Below are positions 52,978 to 64,000 of a stretch of 64,000 nt of DNA, piece by piece. The number at the start of each line of letters is the position of its first letter. Within the stretch, counting starts at the first letter, position 1. This DNA is from Malachius bipustulatus. Lineage: Eukaryota; Arthropoda; Insecta; Coleoptera; Melyridae. Both the position numbers and the translations under genes were made by a program. The DNA lies in assembly GCA_910589415.1 (NCBI GenBank), contig OU342631.1, positions 6,014,001 to 6,078,000 of the forward strand, given 5' to 3'. The notes beneath the pieces were generated by a model. The model searched no databases, was not told where the DNA came from, and saw nothing but the letters and a program-made list of their open reading frames with translations.

Positions 52978-54900
52978 TATGCGTCCAATTGCAGTTGGAA
53001 ATGTTTGGCGCCGTGTTACTGCTAAAGTGCTAAACTTCAGAATTTTACCAACTCTGGTCGAGTCTTTACTCCTAATCAACTTGGAGTAGGGGGAAAATGC
53101 GGTGCTGAAATTGTTGCTCATGCTACTCGTGTATTGTATTTCAATAACAACCATGCGGTTCCAAAAGTGTTCTTAAACTAGATTTTCGGAATGCATTTAA
53201 CGAAATAAGGAAGAGATTCCATCATTCAAGAGGTCAAATCAACTTCTCCGACCATTTACCTTTTATCTTCAATTCTTACTACAAACCTTCAAATTTATAT
53301 TTCCATCAACAAATTATTTCCTCTGAATGTGGAATTCAACAAGACAACCCCTTGGGAAGAAGAAGAGCCCTTTTTGCTCTTATAATCAGTCCTATCGTCA
53401 AATCGCTTAAATCGGAATTAAATATGTGGTACTTGGATGTCGGAACTATTGGCGGTGATGTTGATACAGTGTTGAATGACCTGAAAGCTATTTCTGAGGC
53501 TGCATCTAAATTAGGTTTATTTCTAAACCCTTCTAAATGCGAAATTATTTTCCTTGGTGGTCATGAAGAGAAATTATCTATCTTGAACGACTTTAGATCT
53601 TTTCTACCTGGAATTACATACATGAACTTGGAAAAGGCAACTCTTCTTGGGACCCCACTTGACGATGAGGGTATTCTAACTATAATTAATCAAAATATAA
53701 ATCAATTAAAGCTATTCATATCAAGATTGGACTGGATTTCTTCTCATTCAGCTTATTTTCTACTGAAAATTTTCCTTTCAATACCGCGTCTTATATATTT
53801 CCCACGCTGTTCTCCTTAGCGGCGAAAACCACAAACTCTGCAAGTATACGACACTATTTTCCTTCAACCCAAAATCAACCTTTGAAAACATCTTGAACTG
53901 CGCTCTTTCTCACGAAGCTTGGAGACAATCTTCCCTTCCCATAAAGATGAGCCATAAAGAAGAATCAGGCATGCTGTGGACTCAGCGATTCCATGTTTTC
54001 TCGCTTCCTACCACAGCTGTCTCGAATTGGTGACATCTCTTCTTCCTTTTGGAATGATACAAGCTGATTCATTGATCCCAGAAGATTTAAGTATTTGGCA
54101 TGATCGCAATTTAATTACTCCGGGAAATATGTTGTCGCAATCTTCATGGAAGACAATTGCTTTTCAAAAAAGTTTAGATTCCTTGATTCCTTGAAACGTC
54201 TCAACAAGACAAAGCTAGACTTCTTGCTAATTCTCAACCACATACCGGTGACTGGCTAAATGCTCTTCCATCTCCTCAACTTGGAAACCATCTTTCAGAT
54301 GAGTGCTTTCGAATTTCCATCGCTTTTCGTTTAGGCTGTGATTTCTGTTATCCCCATCATTGGCGCTGCGGAAACGAAGTAACTTCGAAAGGATTGCATG
54401 GTCTGTCATGTCTATTCAGTGCTGGTCGTCTTTCGCGACATGCCGAGGCGAACGATATTATCTCCCCGAGCTCTTAGATCTGCCCAAAATCCGGTAATTA
54501 GAGAACCTGTGGGATGCACTAGAGATGATGGAAAGAAACCTGATATAATGACATTGACTCCATGTCAAAGAGGCAAATGCTTGGCTATGGGATTATTACC
54601 TTCATTCCACTTCCTGCAATCCTGGATCTGCGGCAAATACTGCAGAATCAAAAGAAAAAAGAAACAAATTCCGAAATCTTGAGGATCGTTTCATTTTTGT
54701 TCCTGTCGGACAATAAACTTCAGGAGTATGGGGTAATGAAGCCTTGAGATTTCTGACATAGGTTGGTCAGAAAATTACGAATGTCACGGAGGAATCCCGT
54801 GCGACGCATTTTCTTTTCCAACGTATGAGCATCATTGCTCTACAAAGAAGCAATGCAGCTTCAATGTTTGGAACACTTCCCTTGGAGGGAGTTTTCTGAA
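52978..54900 (+). pseudogene. Decayed YLDDG-type reverse transcriptase
   Basis: Pieces in order on the plus strand: MRPIAVGNVWRRVTAKVLN (52978 on); LDFRNAFNEIRKRFHH (about 53173); SSECGIQQDNPLG (about 53320); then a 155-codon open frame 53352-53819 with FALIISPIVKSL, WYLDVGTIGG (the family's YLDDG, second catalytic Asp changed to Val), LNPSKCEIIFLG and LGTPLDDE. Later fragments are GLHGLSC-like text, then RALRSAQNPVIREPVG (about 54465), DGKKPDIMTLTP (about 54520) and FQRMSIIALQRSNAASMFGT (about 54810). All fit one widespread invertebrate reverse-transcriptase family whose clade name I will not guess. Frameshifts and the catalytic loss make it inactive. Confidence 0.8.
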
Positions 54901-56770
54901 ATTTTTTTATTCGTGATTCCTTTTTTTTATTTCTTTTTAATATTTATAATGTTTGATGTTTGTAAGTATTCAAAGAATAAAATCAGAAAGTCCTTTTAAA
55001 CCCATAAGGATAAATTAACGTTATGGTTGTGTTCCTGTCAGTGGTCAAGATCTCGCGACCCTATAATTATTATTTGAAGCCACACACATTGCGCGCAGGT
55101 ATTTAGTTTCAGGTCAGAACATCTTCCTTTGCAAAAAGTAATATAAAATGCTCTGCAGTTTTTTTTTTTTGTTTCAACTGAGTCGTGTCGCGAGTCACTT
55201 TGAGAGTTCAGTTAGTTCAATTTGTGCAGTGACTAGTTCCAGTATTTGGAATTGCATATCGACATACGTTACAAAAGTCATGGTCTAGCGTCAGTCTCTT
55301 ATTTTAAGCCTCTCTACCTCGCTCTCCACTCTACGTATAATGCTTAACAATTACACGGTTATTTTTGATAAAGTATTTAACAAAAGATGTAAAAAAAATT
55401 AACCACCCGCCGTTTTATAATTTACAATTTTCCATGAAACTAGGTAGGTATTCCTCTTGGATACCTATTTAAACCAAGATTTAAAAAAAAATTAACCAAA
55501 TCTCTATTAATAGAAAAAATATTTACTTAGTTGATATAAACTACTTCATCCTATTTCAAGACTATGCAGTAGTAAGTCACTGAAGTCTGAGAAAACGTCC
55601 GTGACGATCCTGCAAATAGTTGAATCAGCAAATAGTCCAGTGTGAGAGATCACGAGATCGCCTATACCCAACAAGTAGGTGTGACACAGAAAAATCTCTT
55701 CTCTACCCACCTAATGGGTTAGGTATGGCACAGATGAAGACGAATACATAATTTTTTCACTACTTGAAAAGTTAAATTGTTGTTGACTGGCTGATGAGCA
55801 TCCTATCATAACTGATTTAGAGACCTTTACTATGAAAATACCTATCATTATAAATCGGTAAATTGGCATGTTTCGAGGTGAAAATATCTACTAGAATAGT
55901 TACCTGTAGATACGTAGATAGATCATTACTGGTCAGTGTTTTTTACCATGACCGAAAATCTAGGTATCCAATTAACATAAGGGAACAAGCCTTAAAGATT
56001 GGATAATGAACGTTGATTTTAACATACATTATAATAATTAATGTCATTAACCAATAAAATGTAGTGTTTCTAGTTTCCTTAGAATGCCATCTCACTCCTG
56101 TTTATATTAATAGACTACATTGACTTTGAACTAAACTGACCACGATTTGTAGAACAGCAACAGTCTATGGTTTCTGTGCCAACATTGTCACATGCATAAT
56201 TCCAAAGATTGAAAAGAATGCTTTTCTTTTAATTTACACTTTAAATTTAGACTGCAGCGTAATCGTAAGTAATTATACAAGTAATTATACAGGAATTATC
56301 ATATGTGACTGTCATGGTCATATTCAAGTTGATGTCTTCGGTTTGTTTTGAAATATCGATACGTATGATCCTTAGAAGAGGGTTCCCAAAGCTTTCGGAT
56401 CAGGTTAAGCTTAGAAAAGCTGGAAAGTATTAGATAAATGAGATGGAGGTATGACAAAATTTTGACGAAATTTGGGAGTTAGTTTCGGAATACTAAGAGG
56501 GTATTAATATCTTAATTTTCTTAATAACAGATAAATATTAGGATAGTGCGACTTGGGTGTTATGAAGTCCCTCATGTCATGTGGTAGCACATGATCATGT
56601 GATATGTGATGTGTTAGCACATGACAAGGACACCATGTAGTAGAATCTCACTACTCATTGTTCTCAGTTCCATTATTGATTGATAGCGGTCGGTGAAAAC
56701 TGCCCAAGTTGAACAATGTACCCCAATGTATGTACCCCAATGCACCTAAATTTTATTTGTTTTCATTAAT
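54901..56770. other. No gene seen; small palindromic repeats near 56570
   Basis: 56570-56635 repeats TAGCACATGA and CATGTGATATGTGATGTG phrases that can pair with one another. The rest is AT-rich without recognised signals. Confidence 0.35.
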
Positions 56771-57110
56771 CAGTCAAATGGTGCCTACTTTTAAATTGCG
56801 TTAATTAGAAGTTTAACGAAATTTTAATGATAGCTTAGGAGGCACCACTATAGAGCACTCCAGCCAAGTTTTCCCCCTCGGATTGCGTAAGGGGTGGTCG
56901 CCATCTTGAATTTAAGGGATGAAAATATAAATCTCGGTAAATATCGGTTGTATACGTAAAAATCACTATTACAAAAATTGTTAGGGAGAAAAATTGTTCA
57001 AAATTAACACTTTTGTGGGTGGATGTTCTAGTGGCGCCCCCTACCTACTATTAAAATTTTGTTAAACTTCTAATTAACGCTATTGTAGTCCTTTTTTTAC
57101 TATTTGACTG
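56771..57110. mobile_element. MITE, 340 bp, CAGTCAAAT ends
   Basis: Left CAGTCAAATGG and right CTATTTGACTG are inverted. The inner arms match over about 70 bp (GCGTTAATTAGAAGTTTAAC with the complement at 57067). The centre holds CCCCCTCGGATTGCGTAAGG. No target duplication fixed. Confidence 0.75.
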
Positions 57111-58185
57111 GGCTATAACAAAACTTTTCAAAGCCGACTAGATCCCAAAGTTTTCATATAGCCTATACTTTTGTTTTTCTTATGTAAATGAATCCCGTCA
57201 CTAAGGTTAAGTGATCGAAATTGTGCTTGTGCTGCGTTTTGGTAGTGATACAACATTTTTATTGTTGGTTATGAGGACATACTGCATAGCAATAAAAGTA
57301 ATTTGGTTGTAGATTCCAGTGGAATAGATGAATAAAATTATATTTTTATCAATAATTTATTGCAAAAAAAATTTAAATAGCTTCTTAATAATTTTTTTTA
57401 TAGGTAGAGAATTTTCTTTTCGTTCCGTGTCTTAGATTACTTTTGGAAATATGCAACACAATTAGCTTTATTTTAAACAGGTAGGACAAGAACAATCCTG
57501 TTGAATTTCTAGGAAAATAAATATGGATAACGTACTATTATGGGACATACCAGTAATCGCCAAAAAGTTCAAATCATAAATAGGAATTTTTTTTATATTA
57601 TATACCTTTTTATGACCACTCTATAGATTTCAATGAAAAACTTCGAATGCCACTCTTTTGCCCTATTAAGGATTACGTTTCTGAATATCTTTATGAATTG
57701 TAAGAATCAAAAAAGCGATTGAAGAGTCGATTGAAGAGTATGTTCTCCCTATGCATGGATTTATTCTTCGTTCTTCTCTAGTCTATTCCACTAAAAAGAA
57801 ATCCGTGGACATAACAAAATGTAACAAATTTAAATGACGTCACAACGAAACAAAAACATGAAAATGACGCCACTTATTGGCGACTTTTACCCTATTATCT
57901 TAAGATAATAGGAGACTTTGCAAAAAGTGAGTTTTTATTGTGCTTTGTCCCGTTTATTCGGTAAACATAATAATTATTAACAGACAAAAAAAATAATAAA
58001 ATAAAATAATAATAACGAGAAATGGTGTGACACACCTGGGTGACCAGGAAGCTATTTTAAGCTCAGGTCAGATCAGAATTGCTTCACCGAAGAGAAGTGA
58101 AGAGCTACATCCTTCGAAAAAAATCCAATTTTACCGTCACAGCCAACGCTATTACAAAAATGACCTTATAAATTTTTTTTTTATT
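57111..58185. other. No gene seen; 22-bp palindrome at 57891
   Basis: 57125-57147 repeats a 23-bp word found at 22594. 57891-57912 (CCTATTATCTT + AAGATAATAGG) is a perfect palindrome. A GTGTGACACACC word at 58026 may be a relic of the palindrome family's end. Otherwise AT-rich. Confidence 0.4.
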
Positions 58186-58567
58186 AAATGGTACCATATT
58201 GGTACCGAGGTACCATCTACTAGTCCACCTAATAAGAAACATTTTGGTAGGCCCATTTGCAGTTATGACGAACATAGCTGAAGTCATGGCACACTATGTA
58301 TAATTGAGAAATAAAAAATAAATTAAACTCAATTCTGACAATTGAAATGTCAGTTATGTGCTCGCTTATGTGGTATCGCGTTACATTATACCGAATCCAA
58401 AAATATAATTTACAAGGTGTCCTATTTAAAAATAAAAAGTTGGTGTAATTTCCGGTAAAATCGGAAGTAGTGGGAAGTAGGTAAAAAAGTGCGTATACCA
58501 CCGATTTTCAAAGCGGTATCTCACAAAATAAAGGAAAAAACAGGGGTGTACAATTTGCGGGAGACCC
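58186..58567. repeat. Rearranged relative of the 50-kb palindrome
   Basis: 58186-58283 matches the inner left arm of the 50-kb element (AAATGGTACCATATTGGTAC, then GAGGTACCATCTACTAGT). The sequence then jumps to the outer right arm (GTCATGGCACACTAT, then AATTGAGAAATAAAAAATAA, then TTTAAAAATAAAAAGTTGGT, then AGGGGTGTAC). The outer left arm, the loop and the inner right arm are missing. Diverged about 15-20% by eye, so an older copy. Confidence 0.85.
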
Positions 58568-59459
58568 TAATTTAAGCCTAGTTTCGCACCTGAATTTCAC
58601 CGCAATTTAACTTATAATTGGTGAAGACCAAATACGTGCCCCTTTTTACCTCAAGGGGACATCAATTTCATATCCCCATAAAACTAACAAATTTATGCCT
58701 TTATCTCTATTGGCCGTTGTAGCATGGTGGGAGGGGGGGGGGGCTTAGGCTCTATTGTCACCACTCTTGATAGGTAAAGCCACTTCAGTGCTGACTACTG
58801 CTTGTACTAACTTAAAGAAGTGTGTGAGAACTAATATTAAATGTGACCCAATTAAACTACGACGTGAATAATAAGATAAGGTATACCTAGTATTATAGTA
58901 GTACCTAGCTGACATGAGAATTTAATAAGTAAATATATGAAAAAAGTATTTCTGAGGGAGAAAATTAACCTCGGATCCTAAACCGTCATCTACTACTACT
59001 TATGGTCTCCATGAGGCCTTGCCTCTGATACGTATTTTTTTAATGTAATCGTAATTTAGCGAGAATTGATTAATTTTCAAATAAAGTAAAATGCATGGAT
59101 GAAGTTTATTTTAGAATTAACATAAACAAATAAAATAAAATCATTTGTTCAACAAAAAATGGAACAGCCTTGATACCTAATAGCGAAATATCAAGATAGT
59201 TTTTTCGCTAAAATAACTTAAATATTCGCAACTATAAAACATTCCTATAATTACGTTTGATGTCATCATAATAATTATTATTCATACAAGATTATAAATA
59301 TATTCGACTTAATTTTATTTAACTGTTATTACGTAAGCTATTTATTGTATTTATACAGGAGGAATACGGTTTTACTGGCGAAAATTCTATAATTACTAAA
59401 AAATAATGACCCAAAGCGTCTTCATTTCAAAGATTAGGTGTTTAAGTTTGTGATTTACA
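58568..59459. other. No gene seen; G-run at 58731
   Basis: A GGGAGGGGGGGGGG tract near 58730 stands out. Remaining sequence is AT-rich. Confidence 0.4.
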
Positions 59460-60420
59460 AACTTACAAGATACAAGAACCGAGATATCTAGGTATCTGGG
59501 ATGAAGATCCAAAACCAAACCTCAAGGTTACCTCAGTCACAGAGAAAAACAAAGAAACAGGGAATTGGTATAATTCCCGAAAAAGAAAAGTGGTAAAATG
59601 GAGAGCGGTAATCTTCCAACCAGGAGGATTAATCTGTTTTACAGAGGACTCCAGGAAAAGAAGGGTTATATTGGAGCTTGGAGCAAGACTACTTGGCAGG
59701 ACAAGAACTACAACAGTACTGGGGACGTTGGGAGATTATTTTATCTGGGATCAACCACGATGGTCTTCTAAGCAGAAGGTACACGGCATCCATTTTAGCC
59801 AACCATTAGTATGGAAGACTTAATTAAGACCATGTAGCAGAAAATTTATATACAATGAATAATGAATGTGCGAAGTCGCTGAACAGACTGGATAACGACA
59901 AGAAAACAGTGCAGACTGTAAGTAGATCGTATGGGTTCTTACAGATCCTACACCGTGCTGCAGATTCGAAAATATCAACGTAACTAGCTGGCAGATCACT
60001 ATGTGAAACTCGCGACCGGGAAAAACTCAAGTGAACCGAAGTCTTGACCTGGTCTGAGGAAAGGCCATTTAATTGATGTATTGGGAGGCAACACTAGGCT
60101 GCAGACAAGCCAGACTGTTCCTATAGCCGGTTCCGATAAAAGCAGATAAAAGCAACATGATGAAATTTAACCGTAGAGACCTTAGGAGGGGACCCAGTTT
60201 GTCCTAAATGTGGAACGGACGACGAGAACTCCTTAGCACTGGGGTATGCGAGGTATACCGTGGCCTCAGGCCCTCAGGCTCAGCTCAGTGTCAGAAGCAC
60301 TACAAGAGAAAGAAATGGGACTCCTCTCATAGAAAGACCTCCCGGCCTTTAAAAAACTGTACAAAAAAGGGATAGATTCCAATGGAGAAGTCCTTTTTCC
60401 CCGACTTAAAGAAATAGTCT
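59460..60420 (+). pseudogene. RNase H / zinc-knuckle remnant of a non-LTR retrotransposon
   Basis: GC-richer block on the plus strand. ICFTEDSRKRR (59635) corresponds to the first RNase H block (YTDGS). IGAWSK/LGARLLG text follows in neighbouring frames. LRRGPSLS / DPVCPKCGTDDENSL (about 60190-60230) gives the C-terminal CxxC zinc motif seen at the end of I/R1-like ORF2. Frames shift repeatedly and no intact domain remains. Probably a third, independent relic of this element group in the window (others at 13.8 and 23.4 kb). Confidence 0.6.
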
Positions 60421-62043
60421 ATTGAAAACTCAAATTGCTTGCTTGAAAGTTGTTTGGGAAATTAACGAGGAAATTAACTATTCAACCTTGATGAAGATAA
60501 GCGAGGACAGTTAATTTTTTGTTCCGTTTTAATAATTTTATTTTTTAATTTAAAAGAGAAAAACGAGTCGCCTAACAGTTGAAGGTTTCCCTCCCAAGAA
60601 CCCCTTGGGAGGGAAAGAATGGGGGGTCGAAAAAGACATGCTTGATGGATGGCAAATCAGAAATAACGATTAACGTGTTCGAGCAAAAAAAAACGTCTTC
60701 ATACGATTTTATTGAATTTATGCGTTACTTTTAGGAAGCACCTCGGGAAGCACTATACCTATAGTGTATACACAGCCCAAAAAATGACATTTCAAAAAAA
60801 TATTACAGTAAAAATTGTTTGAGGCTTCATTCTCGTAACAACAATAAAAAGCCTGCAGATAGCTTTGAAATGAGAATGAGCCACAGACACTTTGATAATG
60901 CTTTGTTCTCGGCTTTGATAATGACCAAAAAGTTAAAGTGCCGGAAAACGGGATTTGAACGAATTCATGAGTAAAAGTACCTAACGAAAAAGGCACGCGA
61001 ATACTTTTTTATTGGGTCGTTAGAGCTCCTACATTATGGTTGTTAAGGCAATCAATATCTAAATTTGTAATTCCGACTGAAACAACTCAAATATTAAATT
61101 TTGTTTTTCGTTAACTCGATGATTTAAAAATTTCGTTGAAAAAATATACGCACTTCCTTTCAGATCATTATTATTGGAAAGACAACCAGCTATCAAGTTG
61201 GTAGTTTGGTAGTCAGTATCCAATGTAGGGTATCCCGTTCAAGGTCACTTCACCTCAAATTGACCATCAAAAGAAATGCAATCTATATACGAGTATATTA
61301 TTTAAAACGTAAATCAACAAAATTATATTTCACAAAAGTGTGGTAAAAAATTGCAATACAAAATTCTAGAATTTTACAAAATTTATAAAAAAAGTATAAA
61401 GAAAGAAACTGAACAAAACGAAGATTCGGAAAGGAATGGGATTTAAATAAAACAGAAAGAAAACTAAAGAAAAAGAAAAAGCGTACCTACATAAATTTAT
61501 GGGAATATGTAGGTTTGTGTGTGTATGTGTATACTGTACATGTATATTTTTGACCTCGAAGTTGAAACCAAGCCTCATTAGCCACAATTCATTTTTCTTT
61601 TATTTTATCCACGTGACTTAATTCTCTTACAACTTAACTAGCAATACTAACATGAGCTTTTTTTTTAAAGAACGTGGTATTCCCTGCTAAAACTTCTTAT
61701 TGCCAAGTAGCTAATTTAAACTGCATGAATATATGTGTGTGTATACATACTTCCATTACATACCTACAACTTTGGTTTTATGTACATTACAATAATATAC
61801 AACAAAAAAAGTTGCCAGTTGAAGATTATTATCAAACACCTGTTGGGCTTATAAAGCTTTCAACATGGTGTTCAATTTAAAGCTGAAAAACACTGAATTT
61901 TATTAAGGGAAAACTACACTGTAAAATGTCAAAGGGGTCAATTTTGTCAGTATTAGGCCAGGCGGCAACTGCGACTAAACAGCCGTGCGACCATTTCGAC
62001 CCAGTGCATGCACATCATTAATAGGACAAGTTCTATTTAGTTA
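60421..62043. other. No gene seen
   Basis: AT-rich with a GT-rich microsatellite (TGTGTGTGTATGTGTAT, about 61513). 60578-60615 can form a hairpin (GTTTCCCTCCCAAG with CTTGGGAGGGAAAG). 61953-62000 (TTAGGCCAGGCGGCAACTGC, then GACTAAACAG) resembles the end of the next MITE and may be a partial relative. Confidence 0.35.
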
Positions 62044-62046
62044 TAA

Positions 62047-62278
62047 GGCTAGGCGCGCACTAGCGATTTTTAGTTGTGCTACTGTTTAGTCGCAAAAATG
62101 AAACATTCGTGTTTTTAGATAATGGAAGCAAATTACGTGACTAAATAATCGCACGACTAAAAATACAACGTGTCCATGATTGGTATGACCACATAAATGT
62201 ACCTCCTTGCAGACACGTGCACGTAACGCACTGAGACCAAACATCGTGCGACCAAAAATCGCTAGTGCGCATCTAGCC
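62047..62278. mobile_element. PIF/Harbinger-like MITE, 232 bp, TAA target duplication
   Basis: Termini GGCTAGGCGCGCACTAGCGA and TCGCTAGTGCGCATCTAGCC are inverted, with further pairing inward (TTTTTAGTTGTGC with GTGCGACCAAAAA). TAA is present immediately outside both ends (62044-62046, 62279-62281). The TAA duplication and GG-CC ends fit PIF/Harbinger. No coding capacity. Confidence 0.82.
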
Positions 62279-62281
62279 TAA

Positions 62282-64000
62282 GGCCTTTCGTCCACCAAGA
62301 AAACCTATACAAGGCAACCAGTTGCTCACGACTGATGAGAAATATTTATAGAACTGTAATTTAGTTTATAAAATAGTTATCAATATCTATCGATCGCCTG
62401 TAATTATTTGACTGAGAAAATATAGTGACTGCGGAATCGCAATTCGATAAAAATATCGCCTATCACTACATTTCATTACAACTCAAGCTTCTCATCCACC
62501 GTGACGACCACGAGCAGTCAAAGTGAAAGCCTGTTTCAAAATATGTACCCCGCAAAATACATTTTGACATTTTGAAATTTCATAATCATTTTATGAAATA
62601 ACTTAATTTTTTATGATTTTATCCTATTAAAGCGATTCTGAACCACCGTTTTCTTCAACCTTATCAAAATCCGGACCAAAATTGTTTACGTTTTCTTCCT
62701 CGTATTTGTAAGTATGTACCTACATGTTGTATCCAGCGAAAACATACACATCAAGTCACTCGCGATCAAGACCAGTTAGTTGCCTTAACAATTTAACATT
62801 AGCAAATCATGGCAAAAGTATGTAGGAGCAAGGTAAAATCTTTTTATATTCGTCTAAATTTAAAAATAGGTGGTCTGGAAATGATAAGCAAAAAAAACTT
62901 GAAAGCGTAGGGGGTGATTCTACTTGAAGAATTTATGCCACAAAAGTTCCTAGAGATAACATTTTTTTCAAAATTTAAAAAAATGGCCGAATTACAGGTT
63001 TTAGAATTTTTGTCGAAATTTTTGACCGCATCAGTTTTTTTCAAGTAAGTAAAATAGGTAGTACTTTTGTTAGCGATTCGATTATGTTTAATTGGTAAGC
63101 AAGTTTATAACTTATGTACCTACCTACCTATAATATGGATTTGTTTTTTCTTCTGAATCTTCATAGCATTTTGCTGCATCACGATAAGATGAGTGTTTTC
63201 GATAAAAGTGTTTTTGTAGTGAATGACTACAATAAAAACGACTTTTGATCATAATTTTTAATATAAGTAGCAGTAGTAGCATTTAATGCGGGAGTTCCCC
63301 CAAACACCAGCTTACGTGAAATTTACAAGAACAGCTGGCAGTTTCCATTCCCGGAAAAGTAGTATCAATTTTTAATTTATTAATAATCGTCCACTATACT
63401 TTTGCTTATGATGTAAATATAAATTTAAAAACGGTGAAGATATTAAAAGCCGAGGTTAAAACCAATTTAACTTAGAGCCACTTTAACAGTATATTCTTCA
63501 ACGAGCGAGGATGATGGCTATTTTTAATGAAGACGAAACTTTCGACATGACCCACAGGCGAGTGTTGGAACGTCTAAATAGCCATTCTCCGCGAGAATAT
63601 AAGCCACTATTTTCTCTACGACTTTATGAGAAAATCAGCATTTATAACTCGATTGACTCGAGGATTGACCCTCGTTTCATCACGTTTACCCACCAAATAA
63701 TTTTATATTACCACCTTTTAGTTTCTGTGTAATTGCAAAAAGAAAAATTACCGGCTCCCTGAACAAAATGTCCAAATTTTGTAAATAGTGACGCTTTTTG
63801 GTCATTCTTTTGACCCTCGATTTGACCATTGTTTTACCACGTTTGATCACCCAGTAATTTTGTTTGAGCACATCCAGATTTTTTCTCTTGCAGTCCCGGT
63901 TCATTTCACATCTCTCTGGATGATATATTAGTTCCCGGCTCGATTTCCGGGTATAGAATCTTGCTAATGCCGTTTGACGATCTCCTGATAACGAATGACG
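62282..64000. other. No convincing gene; 73-codon frame at 63511-63732
   Basis: A frame starting ATGATGGCTATTTTTAATGA (63511) reads MAIFNEDETFDMTHRRVLER and stops at 63732. It has no known motif, and its end overlaps a diverged duplication (GACCCTCGTTTCATCACGTT at 63668 versus GACCCTCGATTTGACC and TTTACCACGTTTGATCACCC at 63811-63850). It could be a small exon or, more likely, repeat-derived. The remainder is AT-rich. Confidence 0.3.

Overview
The window looks like nuclear DNA of an arthropod. It is AT-rich, with large non-coding stretches, spliceosomal signals, many eukaryotic transposon relics and frequent GGTA/TACC tracts (runs such as TACCTACCTACC). That last feature is common in hemipteran genomes (aphids, mealybugs and relatives), so Hemiptera is my best guess, but nothing here proves it. 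There is no bacterial operon, rRNA or CRISPR, and I recognised no convincing tRNA.

Only one convincing host gene is visible: a long intron-free coding exon on the minus strand (46549 to 43061; 1162 aa). It encodes a low-complexity, probably disordered protein that I do not recognise, preceded by a clear 3' splice site, so at least one 5' exon lies upstream (higher coordinates). A tiny open stretch near 10.73 kb resembles the COMM-domain core (PKLVDVDWR then a GT donor) and may be an exon of a COMMD9-like gene.

The rest is a mosaic of mobile elements. (i) 1-3.05 kb: tandem and degenerate repeats and a possible LTR. (ii) 3.05-9.08 kb: a young Bel/Pao LTR retrotransposon with two 283-bp LTRs that look identical, a 5-bp target duplication and an uninterrupted 1586-aa gag-pol. 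About 250 residues between the reverse-transcriptase YVDD box and the RNase H core are missing in frame. (iii) 9.7-30.4 kb: a diverged repeat pair, foldback MITEs, an internally deleted non-LTR retrotransposon with a 13-bp target duplication, a three-unit ~408-bp tandem array, and remnants of R1/I-like, R2/R4-like, Tc1-like and mariner elements. (iv) 32.0-35.4 kb: a decayed jockey/CR1-like retrotransposon and a 1274-bp hAT-type non-autonomous element with an 8-bp target duplication. (v) 36.0-51.2 kb: three very long inverted repeats around the host gene: a 986-bp foldback, a 247-bp-arm inverted repeat with no mismatch seen, and a 1121-bp near-perfect palindrome with ~550-bp arms and a 23-nt loop. 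(vi) 51.2-64 kb: a decayed YLDDG-type reverse transcriptase, a rearranged copy of the palindrome family, an RNase H remnant of a non-LTR element, and two smaller MITEs, one PIF/Harbinger-like with a TAA target duplication.

The genes do not form a pathway. The most interesting aspect is structural: several young, long hairpin-forming inverted repeats cluster on both sides of the single host gene and could be sources of double-stranded RNA or small RNAs if transcribed. All identities come from reading motifs by eye; no database search was run.
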